A stretch of 64,000 nucleotides of DNA from Melioribacteraceae bacterium. Lineage in GTDB: Bacteria; Bacteroidota; Ignavibacteria; Ignavibacteriales; Melioribacteraceae. Shown here one piece after another: positions 9,382 to 19,106 of this stretch. How positions within the stretch are numbered: position 1 is the first letter of the stretch; the number at the start of each line of letters is the position of its first letter. The notes beneath the pieces were generated by a model. It made no database searches. It was not told the DNA's origin and was given only the letters and a program-made list of their open reading frames with translations. The stretch is from the NCBI GenBank assembly GCA_016927595.1, contig JAFGMI010000036.1:1-64000 (forward strand), in the 5' to 3' direction. Both the position numbers and the translations under genes were made by a program.

Positions 9382-11587
9382 TTTTATTAAAAATATTATT
9401 TCAGGAAAGAGCCGGTTTACCCTCTGCGTTTTAATAGTAATATACTCTGTTTTGTTATGTCTACTTCCGTTAAGCAATGTGATGGGTTATGAATTTTCAT
9501 TCTTCCAGTCAATATTCCTCGGATTCGTTGCGGGAATAATCATAATAAATAGTAAAATATCGTTAACTGTAAGTAAATCATTTGTCCGTATTTTATATCA
9601 GAACCGGGGAATTCTGCTGTTTACTATTTTTGTCCCGGTGATAATTTCAATTATTAGTACAAAATACTTTACTGTCTGTCCACTTGAAGATGGACTTATG
9701 TTTTATTTTGTAATTACTGTTCCTGCTGTGTTGATAGGTGTTCTTCTGGCTTATTCCAGTTCATTATCATTTAATAAGTACAGAAAAATAATTTTTACTT
9801 TATCATATTTTGTTTTGTTGTTACTGCCTCTTCTTGAAATTTATTACAGACCTCAGATTTATTTATACAATCCGATATTCGGTTTTTTCCCGGGTACAAT
9901 TTATGACGAAGACATTGCGATTGATAATAAACTGCTTTTATACCGTGTAATCAGTATGCTCCCGATTCTGATTATTATACTTGCAGAGTACATGAAATTA
10001 TCGCGGAAATTGTTTTTCCCTGTTACTATCGTACTTTACTTAATTCTTTTTGGAATTAAACCGTTTCTCGGATTTTCGACAACTGAGGATTTAATAAGAG
10101 AAACGCTGGCTGGTGAGCTGATAACAGATAATATTATAATGACTTATCCTGAATCACTTAATAAAAAAGAAATAAACAATCTCGTGTTGCATCACGAATT
10201 TTATTTACGGGAAATTACGAAACAGGCAGGCATTGATTACAAGCAGAAAATACACTCCATCGTTTTTGAAAATTCATCGCAGAAAAGGGAACTTTTCGGT
10301 GCGGGAGCAGCTGATGTGGCAAAACCGTGGCTCAATCAGATATATATAGAAGCGGATAGTTATAACAAAAGCCTGAAGCATGAAATGGTGCATGTAATAG
10401 CTTCTGAAATCGGGAGCACGATATTTAAGATTTCTGATAATTTTAACCCTGCTGTATTGGAAGGTTATGCAATGGCTATTGAAAATAATTATTCAGACTA
10501 TGATATAAATTATTTAGCCGCAATTGCCGGAAAGAGCGGATACAGTTTTTCGATAGAAAATTTGTTCACTTCCTTTTCTTTTTTTTCAGGGATATCCTCC
10601 GTCTCGTATATATTTTCAGGATCGTTCGTTAAGTTTTTAATTGAGCGCTTCGGAATTGAAAAAGTTAATGCGTTTTATTCAGATACAGATTTTGTTAAAA
10701 TATTTGGTTCTACCGTAAGAGAATTACAGGACAAATATTATAGTTACATTGATTCGATAAATTATCAGGTAAATAAAAATACGGCTCAGTTGTTCTTTGG
10801 GACGCTTCCGATATTTAAAAAAACATGTCCCAGGGTAACGGCAAATAATCTTAATAGAGCCTGGGTGCTTTTCAACAATAATAAATTCGATGAAGCATTT
10901 GAGGTCTTTAAAGAAACATATAGTTACTCGGGTACTTATTCTGCTTTACTGGGTCAGTTGCTGTGTTTCGAAGAAGCAGGTGAATACCAGGAAGCATTTA
11001 ATTTAATTGCCGGGGAGTTCAGTAAATACGATGAAAGTTCATACGAATTTAATCTTCAGATTTTATACGCTGATTATGCCGCAAGAATGAATAACATAAA
11101 TTTCGCGGATAGTCTCTACAAGAACCTAAGTTCTCTTGAGGTTAACGAGTATTATTCCTGCATTGCCAGGACCCGGGAAGCAATTTTGAATTATGGTCAG
11201 GTTAAACTTGTTAAATATCTTAACAGTGATACGGCAAACAGATTGAAAATGCTTGATAGTCTGCTGAACAATAATAACTACGAGTACATGTTGAGTATAA
11301 TAATTAATCTGTCAAATAACCTGGGTATTGAAGCATCTGAAATTTATAAAAAATATTATGAGTATTTTGAACTTGGGGGAGTTTACAGCTATTATAATTA
11401 TTATATGCTCTCCAACTTCTATCTAAGTGATAATAATTGGAATATGGCGCGGGAAATGGCTTTGAAAAGCACTTCTGAAGTTTTAGAAAACCGTAAAGAA
11501 GTATATTTTGAAAATTTAGAAAAAACCAGGTGGATCTTTAATTTTGCAGACAGCATTCTTTCTAATATTTTTTATAGGAATAAGTAA
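9371..11587 (+). CDS. Polytopic membrane protein with peptidase-MA-like HExxH domain and TPR-like tail
   Basis: I do not know a named homologue. From the GTG at 9371 (a TTG at 9341 is possible but lies further inside murA) the protein is 738 residues. About seven hydrophobic helices fill residues 12-230. A following soluble domain contains HEMVH at about residue 337 and LEGYA about 35 residues later, matching the HExxH plus downstream Glu arrangement of gluzincin peptidases of the peptidase MA group. The C-terminal ~250 residues are helical, with TPR-like repeats such as RAWVLFNNNKFDEAFEVFKETY. It probably is a membrane-anchored zinc protease acting in the envelope; substrate unknown. Position between murA and a CCA-type gene with overlaps suggests cotranscription. 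Confidence 0.7.
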   Translation: MNFSFIKNIISGKSRFTLCVLIVIYSVLLCLLPLSNVMGYEFSFFQSIFLGFVAGIIIINSKISLTVSKSFVRILYQNRGILLFTIFVPVIISIISTKYFTVCPLEDGLMFYFVITVPAVLIGVLLAYSSSLSFNKYRKIIFTLSYFVLLLLPLLEIYYRPQIYLYNPIFGFFPGTIYDEDIAIDNKLLLYRVISMLPILIIILAEYMKLSRKLFFPVTIVLYLILFGIKPFLGFSTTEDLIRETLAGELITDNIIMTYPESLNKKEINNLVLHHEFYLREITKQAGIDYKQKIHSIVFENSSQKRELFGAGAADVAKPWLNQIYIEADSYNKSLKHEMVHVIASEIGSTIFKISDNFNPAVLEGYAMAIENNYSDYDINYLAAIAGKSGYSFSIENLFTSFSFFSGISSVSYIFSGSFVKFLIERFGIEKVNAFYSDTDFVKIFGSTVRELQDKYYSYIDSINYQVNKNTAQLFFGTLPIFKKTCPRVTANNLNRAWVLFNNNKFDEAFEVFKETYSYSGTYSALLGQLLCFEEAGEYQEAFNLIAGEFSKYDESSYEFNLQILYADYAARMNNINFADSLYKNLSSLEVNEYYSCIARTREAILNYGQVKLVKYLNSDTANRLKMLDSLLNNNNYEYMLSIIINLSNNLGIEASEIYKKYYEYFELGGVYSYYNYYMLSNFYLSDNNWNMAREMALKSTSEVLENRKEVYFENLEKTRWIFNFADSILSNIFYRNK

Positions 11588-11589
11588 TT

Positions 11590-13020
11590 TTGAAGGATAG
11601 AATTCTGGAATACTTTGAATCGATTAAATTTCTTGAAAAAGCCTCAGAAACAGCCGGAGATTTAAATGTCGGGATTTTTATTGTTGGTGGATTTGTGAGG
11701 GATCTAGTGCTGAACAGGGAAACAAATGAAATTGATTTCCTTGTCGTCGGGGATGGAGTTATGTTTGCATCAATTTTTGCAGATAGACTGGGTGTAAAAA
11801 AAATTAATATTTATAAAAATTTCGGTACAGCACAGTTCAGCTTTAACAACTATAATCTGGAATTTGTAGGTGCAAGAAAAGAATCGTATAATCCGGAAAG
11901 CCGTAATCCCGATATAGCACCGGGTACTTTTAAAGATGATATCCACAGAAGGGATTTTACAATAAACTCCCTGGCAATTTCTCTTAATCAATCAAATTAT
12001 GGGGAACTTATAGATACATTCGGTGGACTGAATGATATTTATGATAGAATAATTAAAACTCCACTGGACCCTCTGTTAACGTTTGATGACGACCCTTTGA
12101 GAATTTTAAGAGCGTTCAGATTTGCGGCTCAGCTAGTTTTTAATGTGCACCAGTCTGTGCTTGATGCAGCTGCCAAGCTGCGGGACAGACTTACAATAAT
12201 TTCACAGGAACGCATTACTGATGAATTTATGAAAATACTTGCTTCACCGAAACCTTCAATCGGAATGTTGCTGCTTGAAGAGACAGGTGTCATGGAAATT
12301 ATCTTTCCTGAGATTTCAGCAATGACCGGTGTGGAACAGAGAAAAGAACATCATCACAAAGATGTTTTCCTTCATACGCTTCAGGTTGTTGATAATGTAG
12401 CAGCTGTGAGCGATAATTTATGGCTTCGTTTTGCAGCTTTAGTTCATGATATAGCCAAACCACCGACAAAAAAGTTTGTTGAAGGCACCGGATGGACTTT
12501 TCATGGTCATGATGAGTTAGGTGCAAGAATGATGAAATCCATATTCAGAAGGATGAAATTACCTTTTCACAAACTTGAATACGTGCAGAAAATGATTCGG
12601 CTTCATCTGAGACCTATTGCACTTGTCGATGATATTGTTACAGATTCTGCCATACGTAGATTAATAGTATCAGCGGATAATGACCTGGATGATTTAATAG
12701 TTCTCTGCCGTGCTGATATAACGAGTAAGAATCCCGAGAAAGTAAGCAGATACTTGTCCAATTATGAAAAAGTGATGGAAAGAGTCAAAGAGGTAAAAGA
12801 AAAAGATGCACTGAGGGCATTTCAATCGCCTGTGCGGGGCGATGTAATTATGGAAGTATGCGGTCTCGCACCTTGTAAAACAGTCGGACTGATTAAATCG
12901 GAAATTGAAGAGGCGATTATCGACGGTAAAATTAAGAATACATACGAAGATGCATTTGAGTACCTGCTTAAAATTAAAGAGAAATTTATCGCATCGAATA
13001 ATTCCCATTCTACAGTGTAA
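11590..13020 (+). CDS. CCA tRNA nucleotidyltransferase/poly(A) polymerase-type enzyme with HD domain
   Basis: The 476-residue protein has the class II nucleotidyltransferase head: VGGFVRD (residues 32-38), the metal site NEID (46-49) and RRDFTINSLAI, the part that binds nucleotide. A central RNA-binding region with LRILRAFRFAAQ follows, then an HD phosphohydrolase domain with LVHDIAKPP and HHKDVFLHTL. The family adds or repairs the tRNA 3' CCA, or adds poly(A) in some members. The expected Asp-x-Asp metal pair reads Glu47-Ile-Asp49 here, a conservative change. The start is TTG, two bases after the preceding stop. CCA addition is the most likely role, although the nearby tRNA-Leu encodes its CCA. 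Confidence 0.9.
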   Translation: MKDRILEYFESIKFLEKASETAGDLNVGIFIVGGFVRDLVLNRETNEIDFLVVGDGVMFASIFADRLGVKKINIYKNFGTAQFSFNNYNLEFVGARKESYNPESRNPDIAPGTFKDDIHRRDFTINSLAISLNQSNYGELIDTFGGLNDIYDRIIKTPLDPLLTFDDDPLRILRAFRFAAQLVFNVHQSVLDAAAKLRDRLTIISQERITDEFMKILASPKPSIGMLLLEETGVMEIIFPEISAMTGVEQRKEHHHKDVFLHTLQVVDNVAAVSDNLWLRFAALVHDIAKPPTKKFVEGTGWTFHGHDELGARMMKSIFRRMKLPFHKLEYVQKMIRLHLRPIALVDDIVTDSAIRRLIVSADNDLDDLIVLCRADITSKNPEKVSRYLSNYEKVMERVKEVKEKDALRAFQSPVRGDVIMEVCGLAPCKTVGLIKSEIEEAIIDGKIKNTYEDAFEYLLKIKEKFIASNNSHSTV

Positions 13021-13074
13021 TCTTGCAAAATAAATTCGGATTCGAGGTTTTTTTTTGTAACTTTTTAGAAACTT

Positions 13075-13096
13075 AAACCGTCCAAATTTACGGTTT
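13075..13096. promoter_or_regulatory. Palindrome upstream of the efflux operon, possible operator
   Basis: AAACCGT and ACGGTTT form a perfect 7-base inverted repeat with an 8-base AT-rich spacer, 51 bases before the tolC-like ATG. The dimensions fit a dimeric repressor site. No regulator gene is adjacent, and a weak hairpin is the alternative. Confidence 0.3.
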
Positions 13097-13147
13097 GTCA
13101 AATATTTACAGATTTTTATTAAAACATATGCTTAATAAGGAGTTAAA

Positions 13148-14494
13148 ATGAGAAAATATGTGGTTGCTATTTTGTGCCTGTTCTTCGTTTCTCAGACATC
13201 TGCACAAAACAAACTAACACTTGATGATGCAATCCAAATAGCTCTTCAAAGAAATACCGGATTAATTAAATCCAAAAACCAGATCGAATCAGCAAAAACA
13301 AATGTTAAAAGCTCATACGGTGATTTACTGCCTAATTTTGGAGTTTCAGGTTCTTTTGGGTGGCAGAGGATTGATGATGACGGCGGTACGCAGACAGATT
13401 TTTTTGGAAATCTAGTTGATATTCCGGCTTCGACATCTGAAAACAGAAGCTGGTCGGTATCTGCCGGAGGAAGTGTTACATTATTTAATGGATTGGCTAA
13501 TTACGCAACAATTAAGCAATCCGAAAATGATCTTGAATCTGCCGAGTTTAGTCTTAATAAACTAAAACAAGACATTGTTCAGATTACTGCTGATTTATAT
13601 TATTCCGTTTTGAATGCTGCAGCACAGCAGAAAGTGAGAGAGGATAATGTTAAATACAATGAAAAACTTTTCGAAACAATCTCTGAGAGAAACAGGCTGG
13701 GTTCCGTCCCGATTGCCGATGTTTATGCTCAACAGGTTCAGCTGGGTAATGCTCAGCTTCTGCTGATTCAAGCGGAGAATAATCTTGACAGGACAAAAAA
13801 TTCTCTGCTCAATTACCTTGCCCTCGATGTTTTAGAAGACTATGAGTTTATTGATCCGTTCGAAAGTGTTCAGCAGGTTGATACCGAATCTTTTATGCGC
13901 GATTTCGGCGAAGTAAGCGCAATGGTTGCTGAGGCTTTGAATATGCGACTTGATTATAAAAGTCAGCTTCTTAATGTTGAAAGTGCATCGAAGGGTGTTA
14001 CGATCGCACAAAGCGGTTTCTTACCCAGATTAACCGGTAATTATTCATATTCAACAAACGCTACACAGCCCGATAATCTATTTAACCGCAGAACCATATC
14101 TGCAGGATTAACCTTGAGCCTGCCGATTTTCTCAAACTGGAATACCGAAAGCGCAATCCAGTTTGCCGAGGTTTCTTATAAGAACACCCTCGAAGATTTG
14201 TCCGCACTCGAACGTACAATTAAGATTGAAGTTAAACAGGGATATCTTGATCTGCTTGCCGGAAAGAAAAGTCTTGAAGTAGCTCGTGAAAATGTTAAAG
14301 CTGCGGAAGAAAACAGAAGAATTAATTACGAAAGATACAGTCTGGGTTCGGGTACCATCCTTGATGTTCTTCAATCAGACAGAGATTATACTCAGGCGGT
14401 CAGCGGTAATATAGACGCAAAGTTTCAATTTTATAAATTGCGCGACAACTTAATGAACGCTTTGGGTAAACTGGACTATAAAAAGTTTGAGTAA
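13148..14494 (+). CDS. TolC-family outer-membrane efflux protein
   Basis: The 448-residue precursor starts with a signal peptide (MRKYVVAILCLFFVSQTSAQ). It shows the two-fold TolC layout: LTLDDAIQIALQRNTGLIKSKNQIESAKTNVKSSYGDLLPNFGVSGSFG is split here as LTLDDAIQIAL then SYGDLLPNFGVSG in the first half, and QSGFLPRLTGNYSYS then GLTLSLPIFSNW in the second. Such trimers form the outer-membrane channel and periplasmic tunnel for tripartite efflux or type I secretion. A good AAGGAG site precedes the ATG. It opens the operon with the adaptor, ATPase and permeases that follow, so it is the exit duct of a MacAB-type system. Transported substrate is unknown. Confidence 0.93.
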   Translation: MRKYVVAILCLFFVSQTSAQNKLTLDDAIQIALQRNTGLIKSKNQIESAKTNVKSSYGDLLPNFGVSGSFGWQRIDDDGGTQTDFFGNLVDIPASTSENRSWSVSAGGSVTLFNGLANYATIKQSENDLESAEFSLNKLKQDIVQITADLYYSVLNAAAQQKVREDNVKYNEKLFETISERNRLGSVPIADVYAQQVQLGNAQLLLIQAENNLDRTKNSLLNYLALDVLEDYEFIDPFESVQQVDTESFMRDFGEVSAMVAEALNMRLDYKSQLLNVESASKGVTIAQSGFLPRLTGNYSYSTNATQPDNLFNRRTISAGLTLSLPIFSNWNTESAIQFAEVSYKNTLEDLSALERTIKIEVKQGYLDLLAGKKSLEVARENVKAAEENRRINYERYSLGSGTILDVLQSDRDYTQAVSGNIDAKFQFYKLRDNLMNALGKLDYKKFE

Positions 14495-14521
14495 AAATTT
14501 ATATCAAAGGAGAAATATATA

Positions 14522-15856
14522 ATGGCTAACGGCAATAAGAAAAAATCTAAAAAGAAACTGTTTATTTTCGGCGGAATTGGTGCTCTTGTGGTTATAATAG
14601 TAATTCTTGTATTAACCAGCAGCGATAAGGAAAGAATCATTCAGGTACAGACGGAAGAAACTTCCAAAAGGACAATTACGCAGATCGTAACGGCAACCGG
14701 AAAAATTTATCCCGAATATCAGGTAATACTCAGACCCGAAGTTACAGGCGAGGTTGTTCAATTGCCTGTTGAGGAAGGGCAAAAGGTTCAAAAAGGTCAG
14801 TTGCTTATAAGAATAAAACCTGAACAATACATTGCACAACGAAATCAGGCCCGGGCACAATGGGAAGCTGCGAAAGCGCAACTGAAAGTACGGGAAGCAG
14901 ATTTGGATAGAGTTAAAGCTGAGTATGACAGAGTTAAGGATTTGTTCGAGAAAAAACTTGCAAGCGAGCAGGAAATGGAAATTGCAAAAGCAAGCTTCCT
15001 TCAGAGTGAAGGTCAGTATGAGGCTCAGATAGCTGCCGTTGATCAGGCAAAAGAACGACTTAACGATTCCCAGGTACAACTTGATAAGACAACTATTTAT
15101 TCTCCAATCGATGGCTGGATTACAAGTCTTCCTGTCGAATTGAGCGAACGAGTTCTGGGAAGTTCATTCAGTCAGGGAACCCAGTTAATGACTGTTGCTG
15201 ACCTAAATAATATGGAAGCACGCGTGGAAGTTGATGAGAACGATGTTGTTCTGGTTTCCGTAGGCGATACTGCATACGTTGAGGTGGATGCCTTCGGAGA
15301 TAAGAAATTTTTGGGATTGGTCTCGCAGATTGGGAACAGTGCTCAAACAACCGGCTTGGGAACACAGGATGAAGTTGTAAATTTTGAAGTCCGAATCCGT
15401 ATAGTTGATCCGGGTCGTGAACTGCGCCCGGGAATGTCGTGTGATTCTGATATCGAGACTGAAACCAGAACGGATGTAGTTGCTGTTCCGATACAAAGTG
15501 TAACTGCAAGAATGGATAAACCGATGAACGGCAACGATGAAAATTCTGATGAAGAAGTTGAAGATGACAGACCGAACAGAAATAACAGTAAACCGAACGG
15601 TAATCCAAATAAACCAAAAGAGGTTGTCTTTGTTGCAGACGGGAATGTCGCAAAGAAAGTCGAAGTTGAAACAGGCATAAGCGACGACAACTATATTGAA
15701 ATTATTAAGGGACTTGATGGTACCGAGAAAGTTATAAGCGGACCTTACAGAGCGATTTCGAAAGAACTTGAAGATGGTACAAAGATCAGGGTACCAGGCG
15801 GAGATAAGACAAAAAAAGATAGTGAAGAACAAAAGTCTGATAGTACATCGAACTAG
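14522..15856 (+). CDS. MacA/HlyD-like periplasmic adaptor protein
   Basis: A single N-terminal transmembrane helix (~13-30, FIFGGIGALVVIIVILVL) anchors the 444-residue protein in the inner membrane. A lipoyl/barrel-sandwich half with GEVVQLPVEEGQKVQKGQLL (about residues 74-93) is followed by a long coiled-coil hairpin (~105-185, rich in Glu, Lys and Gln), the second lipoyl half with TTIYSPIDGWIT, and beta-barrel domains. Near residues 335-370 an insert rich in Asn, Asp, Glu, Pro and Lys is present that is probably disordered, and the C-terminus is another charged Lys/Asp/Ser tail. Adaptors of this family connect MacB-type permeases to TolC. AGGAG precedes the ATG. Confidence 0.93.
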   Translation: MANGNKKKSKKKLFIFGGIGALVVIIVILVLTSSDKERIIQVQTEETSKRTITQIVTATGKIYPEYQVILRPEVTGEVVQLPVEEGQKVQKGQLLIRIKPEQYIAQRNQARAQWEAAKAQLKVREADLDRVKAEYDRVKDLFEKKLASEQEMEIAKASFLQSEGQYEAQIAAVDQAKERLNDSQVQLDKTTIYSPIDGWITSLPVELSERVLGSSFSQGTQLMTVADLNNMEARVEVDENDVVLVSVGDTAYVEVDAFGDKKFLGLVSQIGNSAQTTGLGTQDEVVNFEVRIRIVDPGRELRPGMSCDSDIETETRTDVVAVPIQSVTARMDKPMNGNDENSDEEVEDDRPNRNNSKPNGNPNKPKEVVFVADGNVAKKVEVETGISDDNYIEIIKGLDGTEKVISGPYRAISKELEDGTKIRVPGGDKTKKDSEEQKSDSTSN

Positions 15857-15887
15857 TTCTTATAACAAAATTAAATATGAGTGAAAA

Positions 15888-16607
15888 ATGAATATTATAA
15901 CCATAGAACATATTGCTAAAGTCTACCAGGTTGGAATGGAGGAGGTACATGCACTCAGAGATGTATCCCTGAGAATTGATAAAAATGAATATGTAGCGAT
16001 AATGGGTCCGTCAGGGTCCGGTAAGTCAACGCTGATGAATATGCTGGGTTGTCTCGATACTCCTACCAGCGGTTTGTATAACTTTAAGGATCATAACGTA
16101 AGCCAGATGAACGATAATGAACTGGCAACAATCAGAAACAAGGAAATAGGTTTTGTATTTCAGACTTTTAATCTGCTGCCGCGATCAGACGCGCTTCATA
16201 ATGTTGAACTCCCATTAATTTATGCGGGGATTACGTCGCATGAAAGGAAAGAAAGAGCTGCAGCAGCGCTGGAGAGTGTGGGATTAGCAGATCGAATGCA
16301 TCATAAACCGAATGAACTGTCGGGTGGTCAGAGGCAGCGGGTGGCAATTGCCAGAGCCCTGGTCACTAATCCGTCAATTATTCTGGCAGATGAACCTACA
16401 GGCAACCTTGATTCGAAAACCGGTGAAGATATAATGCTTCTGTTCAACGAAATATTCGAGCAGGGAAATACTATTATCCTGGTTACTCATGAGGAGTATA
16501 TAGCCGAGCATGCCGCACGAATAATAAGGTTGCGCGATGGTCTGATTGAGAGTGATGAAAATGTATCTGACCGATTTATACCGGGGAAAAAAGTATCAGT
16601 AGATTAA
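15888..16607 (+). CDS. MacB/LolD-type ABC transporter ATP-binding protein
   Basis: This 239-residue cytoplasmic ATPase powers the adjacent permeases. Walker A is GPSGSGKST, the Q-loop lies in [11 protein letters not shown], the signature is LSGGQRQR, Walker B is [13 protein letters not shown] and the switch His is in VTHEE. The [21 protein letters not shown] stretch is typical of the MacB/LolD/FtsE class that drives mechanotransmission rather than substrate passage through the membrane. The operon has only this one ATPase for four separate permease genes, so it may serve all combinations. Confidence 0.96.
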   Translation: MNIITIEHIAKVYQVGMEEVHALRDVSLRIDKNEYVAIMGPSGSGKSTLMNMLGCLDTPTSGLYNFKDHNVSQMNDNELATIRNKEIGFVFQTFNLLPRSDALHNVELPLIYAGITSHERKERAAAALESVGLADRMHHKPNELSGGQRQRVAIARALVTNPSIILADEPTGNLDSKTGEDIMLLFNEIFEQGNTIILVTHEEYIAEHAARIIRLRDGLIESDENVSDRFIPGKKVSVD

Positions 16608-16622
16608 TCCGAAAGGGATGAA

Positions 16623-17864
16623 ATGAAAAACTATTTATTTGAACTTAAAGAGGGATTGATAATTTCTCTCAAAGCAATCAGAAGTAATAAGATAAGGTCT
16701 GTTTTAACTACCCTTGGTATTATAATCGGTGTATGGGCGGTTGTTGTTATGACTATGGCTATCAGGGGAATAGATGAATCTTTTCAAACTGGCGTAGCTT
16801 CACTGGGTAGTGATAATCTTTATATAGATAAATGGGCATGGTTTGATAATGATATTCCATGGTGGGAGTTAAGAAACAGAAAAAATCTGGAGATGGATGA
16901 TTTCAGACGATACGTTGAGCTTGCAAAACTGCCTCTGGCTGCAGCCCCGTCAGCCGGAACTAACAGAACAATTAAGTATGAAGATAAATCAGTTGAGTTT
17001 GTAAATATTCAGGGGACTACGAATCAGTATATAAATACCACGAATCTCACATTTGCGCAGGGAAGGTTCTTTAATGAACTGGAAAGCAAAGGCGGAAGAC
17101 AGGTGTGTGTCCTTGGCAGCGAAGTTAATAATAAACTTTTTCCGCTTGGTAACGGGCTTGGCAACAATGTAAAAATAGGCGGCCGGAAATTTAAAGTAGT
17201 TGGTATTCTGGAAGAACAAGGCAGTTGGGTGATGGGTAACTGGAATCCTGATAATCAGGTATTTATCCCGATAGAAAATATATTCAGATATTTCCAGAGT
17301 CAGAGACACAGAAGCATAACAATTAATGTGAGAGCTCCAAACAGCCAGATGGTAGAAGCGGTTAAGGAAGAAGCTATAGGTATTATGCGCAGGGTGCGCG
17401 GACTGAAATATGATGAGCGGAATGATTTTTCTATAAATCAACAGGAAGGTTTGTTAACAAATATTAACCAGACCATCGGTGTAATTCAGGTTGCCGGTTT
17501 GGTAATTACTGGTCTCGCGTTGTTCGTGGGAGCAATTGGTATCATGAATATTATGTTTGTATCGGTCAAGGAAAGGACCAGGGAGATTGGTATTCGTAAA
17601 GCAATTGGGGCAAAGAACAGGACTATACTGGGACAGTTTATTTCCGAATCTGCGATGCTTTGTCTGATAGGTGGATTTATAGGACTTTTCCTTGCAATGA
17701 TAACAAGTATGATAATAGCTCAGATGGATTTTCCGTCTAAAATTACACCGGATTCAGTGATACTTGCAATTATGGTTTCATTAATAACGGGGGTATTGTC
17801 AGGATTCGCACCGGCGTTTACTGCATCAAAAATGGATCCCGTAGATTCTCTGAGGTATGAATAA
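16623..17864 (+). CDS. MacB-type ABC permease 1
   Basis: The 413-residue protein has the MacB permease topology: one helix at ~20-45 after the conserved SNKIRSVLTTLGIIIGV, a large periplasmic MacB_PCD domain (~50-285), then three helices with the FGV-like GIMNIMFVSVKERTREIGIRKAIGA block. It ends with ASKMDPVDSLRYE, the usual family ending. AAAGGG precedes the ATG. It overlaps the next permease start by one base. It is the most divergent of the four permeases here (for example MKNYLFELKEGLIISLKAI at the N-terminus), and may be the partner of any one of the following three. Confidence 0.94.
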   Translation: MKNYLFELKEGLIISLKAIRSNKIRSVLTTLGIIIGVWAVVVMTMAIRGIDESFQTGVASLGSDNLYIDKWAWFDNDIPWWELRNRKNLEMDDFRRYVELAKLPLAAAPSAGTNRTIKYEDKSVEFVNIQGTTNQYINTTNLTFAQGRFFNELESKGGRQVCVLGSEVNNKLFPLGNGLGNNVKIGGRKFKVVGILEEQGSWVMGNWNPDNQVFIPIENIFRYFQSQRHRSITINVRAPNSQMVEAVKEEAIGIMRRVRGLKYDERNDFSINQQEGLLTNINQTIGVIQVAGLVITGLALFVGAIGIMNIMFVSVKERTREIGIRKAIGAKNRTILGQFISESAMLCLIGGFIGLFLAMITSMIIAQMDFPSKITPDSVILAIMVSLITGVLSGFAPAFTASKMDPVDSLRYE

Positions 17865-19102
17865 TGTTAATAACCGAAATTATTAAAGTTGCACTTTCAT
17901 CTTTACATTCGAATAAATTAAGATCCACCTTAACGATGTTGGGAATTATTGTCGGTATATTCTCAATAATATCTATCAGCACGGTAATTGCAATGCTTCA
18001 GAACAGCATCGAGGAGGGTGTATCGGCGCTTGGTAAAAACACCTTCCAGCTTCAGAAATTTCCTTCAATCAGAACGGGCAGTGCCGAGGAGAGAGCCTTA
18101 ATACGTAACAGAAGAAACATAACTGTTGAAGAGTATTATCGTCTGAGGGAAGAACTTCAGGGTAAGGCAAAGTCTGTAGGCGGTGAGCTTTGGAGGTGGG
18201 GAAGGACAATAAAATTCGGGAATAAAGAGACCAATCCGAATGTAAATCTTTCAGGCTGTACTCCGGAAGCCTTTGCAAACAACAATTGGGTAATTGAATA
18301 TGGAAGGGAATTTAACCAGCGTGAGGTTGATAATTCTTCGAAATATATAGTACTGGGGAAAGACATTGCCGACCACCTGTTCGAGTATATGAATCCAATC
18401 GGGCAGGAAGTCTGGATGGACGGACGAAAATTCCAGGTAATCGGTGTACTCGAAAGCCAGGGGGCTGTCTTCGGTCAGAGTCAGGATAACTTCGTCATTA
18501 TTCCGCTGAATACTTTTCTTGCCTATTACGGAAGTGAAAGATGGAACAGTGTAAACATCACAATTCAATCATTTGAAAAAGAGGACTACGATAAACTGAT
18601 TGAAGTAACCGAAGGACATTTCCGAACAATTAGGAAAGTTCCTCCGGGCGAACCCAATGATTTTGAAATCCGAAGCAACGAACAGATGTTGAAACAGATA
18701 AATGAAATGACAGCTGGAGTCAGAATCGGCGCTTTCGCAATAGCTGCAATTGCACTGCTGGCGGCGGGAATCGGAATTATGAATATTATGCTTGTATCCG
18801 TTACTGAACGGACAAAAGAAATAGGCATCCGGAAATCAATTGGAGCTAAAAGGTTTAACGTGCTATTTCAGTTTTTGGTTGAAGCAATTACATTATGCAT
18901 ACTTGGGGGAATTGTAGGGATTGTACTGGGAGTGGGTGTGGGTAACTGGGCAGGTTCATTCTTAAATGCTACTGCGATAATACCAATGGACTGGGTGGTT
19001 ATCGGTGTTTCATTGTGCGTTACCATCGGCATTATATTCGGTACATATCCGGCGTATAAAGCCGCAAATCTGGATCCTATAGAAGCCCTCAGATACGAAT
19101 AA
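17864..19102 (+). CDS. MacB-type ABC permease 2
   Basis: Same topology as permease 1 in 412 residues. It begins with SSLHSNKLRSTLTMLGIIVGIFSIISISTV, given in parts: LHSNKLRSTLTMLGI is the conserved first-helix motif. The periplasmic domain shows IKFGNKETNPNVNLSGCTPEA, and the C-terminal helices carry GIGIMNIMLVSVTERTKEIG. The ending AANLDPIEALRYE is shared almost exactly with the next two permeases. Its ATG overlaps the stop of permease 1, so the two are translationally coupled. The probable function is force-coupled export or lipoprotein-type extraction with the upstream adaptor and TolC; the substrate is unknown. Confidence 0.94.
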   Translation: MLITEIIKVALSSLHSNKLRSTLTMLGIIVGIFSIISISTVIAMLQNSIEEGVSALGKNTFQLQKFPSIRTGSAEERALIRNRRNITVEEYYRLREELQGKAKSVGGELWRWGRTIKFGNKETNPNVNLSGCTPEAFANNNWVIEYGREFNQREVDNSSKYIVLGKDIADHLFEYMNPIGQEVWMDGRKFQVIGVLESQGAVFGQSQDNFVIIPLNTFLAYYGSERWNSVNITIQSFEKEDYDKLIEVTEGHFRTIRKVPPGEPNDFEIRSNEQMLKQINEMTAGVRIGAFAIAAIALLAAGIGIMNIMLVSVTERTKEIGIRKSIGAKRFNVLFQFLVEAITLCILGGIVGIVLGVGVGNWAGSFLNATAIIPMDWVVIGVSLCVTIGIIFGTYPAYKAANLDPIEALRYE

Positions 19103-19106
19103 AATT

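Noticed and set aside
15203-15832. Minus-strand 209-codon frame opposite the adaptor gene
   Set aside because: Antisense shadow of a well-supported adaptor; the Phe/Cys/Tyr-rich translation has no family features.
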